NCBI GenBank assembly: GCA_001916065.1
Contig: MNRS01000018.1
Span: forward strand, 124,001-188,000
Direction of reading: 5' to 3'
DNA: 64,000 bases
Source: Clostridium sp. 28_17
GTDB lineage: Bacteria > Bacillota > Clostridia > TANB77 > CAG-508
Of the stretch, positions 61,254 to 64,000 are shown piece by piece. Each line of letters starts with the position of its first letter. The first letter of the stretch is position 1. A model generated the notes under the pieces. The model worked only from the letters and a program-made list of their open reading frames with translations, did not search any database and was not told the DNA's origin. The position numbers and the translations under genes are program-made.

Positions 61254-61304
61254 CAGAATTAAGATTTTGTACGCAGTGCAAACTGCTACAAAATCTAATT
61301 TCTG
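61254..61304 (-). terminator. Large terminator hairpin after the tRNA-Ser genes
   Basis: A 51-base hairpin: outer arms CAGAATTAAGATTTTGTA and complement with two mismatches, inner GCAGT / ACTGC, followed on the minus strand by GGTTTTTTT. It separates the tRNA transcript from the pilin promoter. Confidence 0.75.
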
Positions 61305-61322
61305 CCATAATTATCTTCTACA

Positions 61323-61349
61323 GAAAGTTATCATACTATGATAACTTTC
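61323..61349. other. Perfect 11-base hairpin beside the large terminator
   Basis: GAAAGTTATCA / TGATAACTTTC around TACTA, with no T run after it. It could be a processing site or operator. Confidence 0.5.
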
Positions 61350-61402
61350 CTAGAATATAAAAAAATACCAATATTTTATCAATACTAGTACTTTAAGCCT
61401 AT

Positions 61403-61492
61403 TGGCGGAGATGAGAGGGTTCGAACCTCCGCGCCCCTTTCGGGACCTAACTGTTTAGCAAACAGTCCCCTTCACCACTTGGGTACATCTCC
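61403..61492 (-). tRNA. tRNA-Ser(GCT)
   Basis: A 90-nt class II tRNA with acceptor GGAGATG / CATCTCC, discriminator G and encoded CCA. The anticodon arm is ACTGT-TTGCTAA-ACAGT, giving GCT; the long variable arm contains TCCCGAAAGGGG. Confidence 0.95.
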
Positions 61493-61564
61493 ATATAAAA
61501 ATAAAGATATAAAATCTTAAATCTATATAATTATAAATTTATGGTCTTATACCTTTAATTTATT

Positions 61565-61656
<92 letters not shown>

Positions 61657-61698
61657 ATATTTAAGCAAATATTTTGAAATTGCCTAAGGACAGTATTT

Positions 61699-61727
61699 AT
61701 ATTACCATTTTAAAAACCATTTGTCAA
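61699..61727 (-). promoter_or_regulatory. Promoter of the tRNA-Ser pair
   Basis: Minus strand TTGACA (61,722-61,727), 17 bases, TAATAT (61,699-61,704). Confidence 0.8.
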
Positions 61728-61741
61728 TAGATTTTTAAATA

Positions 61742-61770
61742 TTGACAAAAAAAAATTCTCACATTATAAT
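61742..61770 (+). promoter_or_regulatory. Promoter of the glycosyltransferase operon
   Basis: TTGACA (61,742-61,747), 17 bases, TATAAT (61,765-61,770); perfect consensus. Divergent from the tRNA promoter. Confidence 0.85.
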
Positions 61771-61806
61771 AAATCCATAAAAAAAACAAAAAAAGGAAGA
61801 ATTTAA

Positions 61807-62523
61807 ATGGAAATAGATTATACATTCATATTGCCGTGTTTAAATGAAGAAAAAACATTAGAACACTGCATAAAAGAAATTCAAAAATGCATCAAAGACA
61901 AAAATTTAAATGCAGAAATACTTGTGTCAGACAACAATAGCACAGATAATAGTGTAAAAATTGCAAAAAAAAATGGTGCAAGAATAGTTATTTGCAAAGA
62001 AAAAGGTTATGGAGCAGCATTAATAAACGGAACAAAACATGCATATGGCAAATACTGCATAATGGGTGACTCTGATGGAAGTTACGATTTTTATTATATT
62101 GATAATTTTTTAAATAACCTAAATAATGGCTATGATTTAGTAATTGGAAACAGGTTTAAAGGAGGTATTGAAAAAGGTGCCATGCCTTTGTCACATAAAA
62201 TAGGAGTAAAATTTTTATCTGGTTTTGCAAATTTATTTTTTCACACTCCTATAAAAGACTATCATTGTGGATTACGAGCCTATAAAACTCAAAGCATAAA
62301 TAATTTAAATTTATCTCATCCAGGAATGGAATATGCAAGTGAGATGATAATTATTGCAAAAATTAATCATATAAAAATGATTGAAGTTCCAACTACACTA
62401 AAAAAAGATTTACGAGATAGAAAGCCTCATTTAAAAACAATTCATGATGGTTTTAGACATTTAAATTTAATATTGAAATTATCAATAAATAGAAAAAATT
62501 ATAAAATAGAAAGAGAAAAATAA
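61807..62523 (+). CDS. GT2-family glycosyltransferase, polyprenyl-phosphate type
   Basis: 238 residues. The nucleotide-sugar-binding start TFILPCLNEEKTLEHCIKEI, the SDNNSTDNS motif, the metal-binding MGDSDGSYDF (DxD type) and GNRFKGGIEKGAMPLSHKIG fit the GtrB/dolichyl-phosphate mannose synthase group, which charges a lipid carrier with a sugar. No C-terminal membrane helices are present. One base separates it from a multi-pass membrane gene, so a lipid-linked sugar transfer pair is likely. Substrate unknown. Confidence 0.88.
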   Translation: MEIDYTFILPCLNEEKTLEHCIKEIQKCIKDKNLNAEILVSDNNSTDNSVKIAKKNGARIVICKEKGYGAALINGTKHAYGKYCIMGDSDGSYDFYYIDNFLNNLNNGYDLVIGNRFKGGIEKGAMPLSHKIGVKFLSGFANLFFHTPIKDYHCGLRAYKTQSINNLNLSHPGMEYASEMIIIAKINHIKMIEVPTTLKKDLRDRKPHLKTIHDGFRHLNLILKLSINRKNYKIEREK

Positions 62524-62524
62524 A

Positions 62525-63841
62525 ATGAAGAAATTAATTAAATACCCTCTGTTTTTTTTAGGATTATTATTAATATTTATTTTTTTATTATTTATAAGTT
62601 CTTTATTTCCTTCAAGCATAATAGAAAAAAATATAAAAGAATCATCTAAAATACTTACAGAAGAAGGAAATTTATATCAATTTTTTGATTGGTCACATGT
62701 TGTAAATAATAATTATACAGATGTTTTAATGATTAATGAAGCATATTCAATAGATAATAAAAATCCTCTTTATTCGTGTTTGTCTGTAAGAAAAAATTAC
62801 AATGAAAACATTACAAAAAATTCACTTACTGACCAAAATGGAGATTCTGTTTCATTGAATAATGCTGAAGATTATGATCCTGTTGGAGAATTGGCAGAGT
62901 TTTTAGATGGAAATATTGATACATCTGTTACATATGCTCGTTATTGGCATGGATATTTGCCCATCCTTAGAACATTGTTAATATTTTTTAATGTTAGTGA
63001 AATTCGCATTATTTTATTAATTATTTTTGTTTTTTTATTTATATGGTTATTAAAATTAATTAAAAACAAAATTGGTCTACTAGAAGCTGGGATTTTTGCA
63101 ATTTCATTAATATTATATAGCTATTTTTTGGTATCTTATTCTTTAGAAAGTGCTCCTGTATTTTTGGTTATGATGATATCAAGTATAATATTACTTAAAA
63201 GAATTGATAAAATTAAAAATTTATATTTATTTATTTTTATAACTGCTTGTATTACTAATTACGTGGATTATTTAACAGTTCCTTTAATTACACTTGCTAT
63301 TCCTTTGATTTTATATATAACCTATAAGCAAAAAGAAAGCAATGATTTGCAATGTAAAGATTTTATAAAAATTATTATAAAATCTAGCTTAATTTGGCTT
63401 CTTGGATATGGTTTTACTTGGTTTAGTAAATGGATCATTTATGATCTTTTATATAATGAAAACATTATAAATACTGCTATTTCACAAGTTATATATAGAA
63501 CAGAAAATAGTGTAAGTTATAAAACCACAAAAATTTCTGAGGTAATTGGCAGTTTTGTACTTAACAATATAATATATTGCGTTATTATTGGCAATTTTTG
63601 TTTGTTTTTATTTTTATTAAATATGAGTAAATATAAAATCAAATTACAAAACAAAAAAGATTATTTTAATATGTCACTACCAATATTATTAATTGCTTTA
63701 ATGCCAATTGTTTGGTATATTGTACTAAGTAATCATACTATTATTCATACTAGGTTTACCTACAGACATATGTTGATTTTTATGCTATGTATTTTGATTG
63801 CATGGAAAAATATGTGTGTAATAGAAAAAAAGAATAAATAA
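62525..63841 (+). CDS. Multi-pass membrane protein, partner of the GT2 enzyme
   Basis: 438 residues with about ten membrane helices. After helix 1 comes an outside loop of about 120 residues (30-150) with TYARYWHGYLPILRTLL. That segment and the topology resemble GT-C-fold glycosyltransferases that use lipid-linked sugars, but I see no diagnostic catalytic motif. The start follows the GT2 stop after one base, so they are coupled. Could alternatively be a flippase-like partner. Confidence 0.7.
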   Translation: MKKLIKYPLFFLGLLLIFIFLLFISSLFPSSIIEKNIKESSKILTEEGNLYQFFDWSHVVNNNYTDVLMINEAYSIDNKNPLYSCLSVRKNYNENITKNSLTDQNGDSVSLNNAEDYDPVGELAEFLDGNIDTSVTYARYWHGYLPILRTLLIFFNVSEIRIILLIIFVFLFIWLLKLIKNKIGLLEAGIFAISLILYSYFLVSYSLESAPVFLVMMISSIILLKRIDKIKNLYLFIFITACITNYVDYLTVPLITLAIPLILYITYKQKESNDLQCKDFIKIIIKSSLIWLLGYGFTWFSKWIIYDLLYNENIINTAISQVIYRTENSVSYKTTKISEVIGSFVLNNIIYCVIIGNFCLFLFLLNMSKYKIKLQNKKDYFNMSLPILLIALMPIVWYIVLSNHTIIHTRFTYRHMLIFMLCILIAWKNMCVIEKKNK

Positions 63842-63862
63842 GCCTAATTTGCTTTTTATTCT
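63829..63862. terminator. Terminator between the GT operon and the last gene
   Basis: AAGAATAAATAAGC pairs with GCTTTTTATTCTT, with CTTTTTC after it. It overlaps the stop of the plus-strand gene and lies at the end of the minus-strand one. Confidence 0.6.
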
Positions 63863-63871
63863 TTTTCATTT

Positions 63872-64000
63872 TTATTGATATATTAGAATATCTTTTATTT
63901 CGCCTATTTTTGTAAAATTATTTTCTACAAATTCAATTATTTTATCTGATTCCTGCCAACTATTTTTTTCTTTATTCATTAATATTATTTTTTTGCCTTT
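63872..64000 (-). CDS. C-terminal fragment of an unidentified protein
   Basis: The last 42 codons of a gene that continues past the right edge. They read KGKKIILMNKEKNSW then QESDKIIEFVENNFTKIGE and end DILIYQ. The hydrophilic tail suggests the soluble end of an enzyme or membrane protein; too little to name. Confidence 0.6.
   Translation of the reverse strand, partial: KGKKIILMNKEKNSWQESDKIIEFVENNFTKIGEIKDILIYQ

Overview
The window is strongly A+T-rich and looks like the chromosome of a spore-forming member of the Clostridia, probably an uncultivated gut-type lineage. The reasons are sporulation genes (spoIIR, spmA, spmB, a GerM-like gene and an AbrB/SpoVT-type regulator), Firmicute gene order (small SRP RNA next to dnaX and ybaB; rsmI next to a YabB-type methylase), LPXTG-like sorting signals, GGAGG ribosome binding sites and frequent TTG starts. 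I cannot assign a species.

Layout. 1-2.1 kb: ybaB (cut by the edge), dnaX and the SRP RNA. 2.2-4.5 kb: a long foldback, then a small three-gene unit with a HipA/CtkA-like kinase behind tRNA-Arg(CCT). 4.5-22.1 kb: two tandem, paralogous surface proteins of about 2,900 residues, each with an internal membrane/signal-peptide-like segment. 22.4-27.6 kb: a TtcA-like tRNA thiolase, phosphoglucomutase and a UDP-sugar pyrophosphorylase, with an antisense-RNA locus between the last two. 27.8-31.3 kb: spoIIR, murA, walJ-like and rlmH on the plus strand. 31.4-36.8 kb: a hydrophobic peptide gene, spmAB, a foldback element, an AbrB-like regulator, rsmI, a methylase, and a proline-rich gene between two copies of a small toxin-antitoxin-like locus. 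37-47 kb: a very large acyl-CoA dehydratase activase, another toxin-antitoxin-like locus, a patatin, a J-domain protein, a broken Rpn-type nuclease gene and an ABC exporter. 47.4-61.1 kb: a type IV secretion cluster read right to left, with three pilin-like genes, a PrgI/VirB3-like gene, a VirB4 apparently split in two, a VirB6-like channel, VirB8-like proteins and a cell-wall hydrolase. 61.4-64 kb: two tRNA-Ser genes, a GT2 glycosyltransferase with a membrane partner, and a cut-off gene.

The most interesting signal is a set of short loci missed by ordinary gene calling. Two loci (35,977-36,244 and 41,421-41,665) each encode a 22-23 residue hydrophobic peptide starting MKD. Each peptide mRNA runs head-on into a small antisense RNA, the two share one bidirectional terminator, and direct repeats place an antisense match over the peptide start codon. 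This is the architecture of the plasmid par/Fst type I toxin-antitoxin locus, but the peptides do not resemble Fst by eye. A decayed copy lies at 35,411-35,610. A third par-like locus (25,064-25,454) has a 44-residue charged ORF in the toxin position, and a paralogous small RNA follows it. A further orphan hydrophobic peptide sits at 31,422-31,529.

All calls were made by reading the sequence and translations; no database search or folding program was run. Promoters, terminators and RNA ends are motif-based estimates.
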